Positions 63,254-64,000 of a stretch of 64,000 nt of DNA are shown one piece after another. The notes under the pieces are model-generated. The model saw nothing but the letters and a program-made list of their open reading frames with translations, searched no databases and was not told where the DNA came from. Source of the DNA: Cohnella herbarum (lineage in GTDB: Bacteria; Bacillota; Bacilli; Paenibacillales; Paenibacillaceae); assembly GCF_012849095.1 (NCBI RefSeq), contig NZ_CP051680.1, forward strand, positions 4,056,501-4,120,500, written 5' to 3'. Position 1 is the stretch's first letter, and the number at the start of each line of letters is the position of its first letter. The translations under genes and the position numbers were made by a program.

Positions 63254-64000
63254 TGATCCTCTCCTCTGGTTGCCTGAACATTCGATACCGATGCCGCTTG
63301 TTTACGATATCTGCTGGGGGTCAAACCCGTATGTGCCTTGAACATCCTGGAGAAATAGTAGATTTGCATCCCGACCTTGCTCGCCACCGAGGACACGTTG
63401 CAATCGGGCTGAAGAAGCAGTCCCTTCGCGATTTCCATCCGGCGAAGATTAACATACTGAATAGGCGAAGAACCTAATATCCCTTTGAAAAATACGATAA
63501 AATAATTCGGGTGCAAATAGACTTGTTTCGCTAAGTTCTCTATCGTAATATTGTCAGCCAAGTGATCATCGATATATTTCAGCACCAGGTCGATTTTCTG
63601 CATCTCTTCCGTCGGCGCGCCATTGTCGTTAAGGGATAGATTGTCCAAATAAATGCTGATCAGTTCTAACATGGTCGCTTTAATCTTGAGTCTTGAAGTC
63701 AGCCCGTCCCGCGCTATCTCTTCGAACAAGCGCTCGAATAATGCGGAAGATTCGCTTTGATGCTCGTCCCCTAAATGAAGATAAATCGGAATCTGAAGCG
63801 TACGGTACAAATCGCGATCCTCATAGCTGCTGCGGAAATGACACCATTGAAACGTGATCGTCCGATCCGGCTCCAGAACGATCCGATGCGGCATTCCCGA
63901 TAATAAAATGCATAATGTCCCTTTGGCTAGCGGAATCTCTCTGTCTTGAGCGATCAGCTTGCCCTCGCCTTCTTTAACGTAAAGGAATCTGTGGCAATCG
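63250..64000 (-). CDS. AraC-family regulator, 5' end outside the window
   Basis: At least 249 residues are encoded here. The cupin-like sensor part (RFLYVKEGEGKLIAQ, LAKGTLCILLSGMPHRI, key GTLCILLSGMPH) is open to the right edge, so an upstream start is missing. The C-terminal AraC domain (last about 100 residues) has two helix-turn-helix segments: ITIENLAKQVYLHPNYFIVFFK (key LAKQVYLHPNYF) and VSSVASKVGMQIYYFSRMFKAHTGLTPSRYR (key YFSRMFKAHTGLTPSRYR). The sensor fold suggests a sugar or small ligand. Its stop codon overlaps the mutY start. Confidence 0.9.
   Translation of the reverse strand, partial: DCHRFLYVKEGEGKLIAQDREIPLAKGTLCILLSGMPHRIVLEPDRTITFQWCHFRSSYEDRDLYRTLQIPIYLHLGDEHQSESSALFERLFEEIARDGLTSRLKIKATMLELISIYLDNLSLNDNGAPTEEMQKIDLVLKYIDDHLADNITIENLAKQVYLHPNYFIVFFKGILGSSPIQYVNLRRMEIAKGLLLQPDCNVSSVASKVGMQIYYFSRMFKAHTGLTPSRYRKQAASVSNVQATRGEDH

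Overview
The window looks like a chromosomal segment of an aerobic, spore-former-type Firmicute of the Paenibacillaceae (Paenibacillus/Cohnella-like). I infer this from moderate GC, strong AGGAGG ribosome binding sites, SLH-anchored surface proteins, WG-repeat and amidase_6 proteins, a HemAT-type sensor, a Zur-controlled CobW GTPase, and gene content close to Bacillus but arranged differently. No rRNA or tRNA gene was seen. The left edge cuts just after purE. The right edge cuts the 5' end of an AraC-type regulator gene.

Layout. 0-9 kb is a purine block on the minus strand: purE and a pbuG-type permease, each behind a guanine-class riboswitch with its own terminator, then an SLH-anchored metallophosphoesterase, then guaA. 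9-12 kb holds an MFS exporter with a FadR-type regulator and shared operator-like sites, and a Bcp peroxiredoxin. 12-13.3 kb holds a PD-(D/E)XK/wHTH-like gene followed by hairpin repeats; a paralogue with a clean 51-bp tandem array sits at 28.3-29.7 kb. 13.3-24 kb holds an ABC-2 exporter, an LCP protein, a second-copy-type hemL, a Zur-boxed CobW GTPase, a WG-repeat protein and two divergent sulfate-type binding proteins. 24-27.7 kb holds suhB, fabI, uvsE and two small unknowns.

29.7-41.3 kb holds ddl, a cysteine amidase, aconitase, a PDZ-Lon protease, an IclR regulator whose presumed operator recurs in the aconitase leader, an alpha/beta hydrolase, a superoxide dismutase fused to an N-terminal helical domain, a beta-lactamase remnant and a frameshifted Gfo/Idh/MocA gene. 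41.4-46.3 kb is a compact signalling operon, HD-GYP - CheW - CheA - MCP. 46.3-47.5 kb is a tyrosine recombinase gene flanked by two inverted dif-like sites. 47.6-54 kb holds folE, yneF, an HD-GYP protein, the DUF402-lepB-queG operon, an acetyltransferase and sodA. 54-64 kb holds a HemAT-like sensor beside a deleted cheW/MCP relic, a 1962-residue SLH protein with a long helical-repeat region, an IS3-type inverted-repeat relic, mutY and the araC-type gene.

The strongest candidate for something undescribed is the pair of nuclease-like genes. Both share a promoter layout and a 5' leader block ending in a terminator-like hairpin, and both run at their stop codon into palindromic repeats of about 51-bp spacing. 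Second is the recombinase gene lying between inverted 11-6-11-like sites, which has the architecture of a self-inverting cassette. Third is the IclR-aconitase operator pair. All functional claims are read from sequence alone, without database searches.
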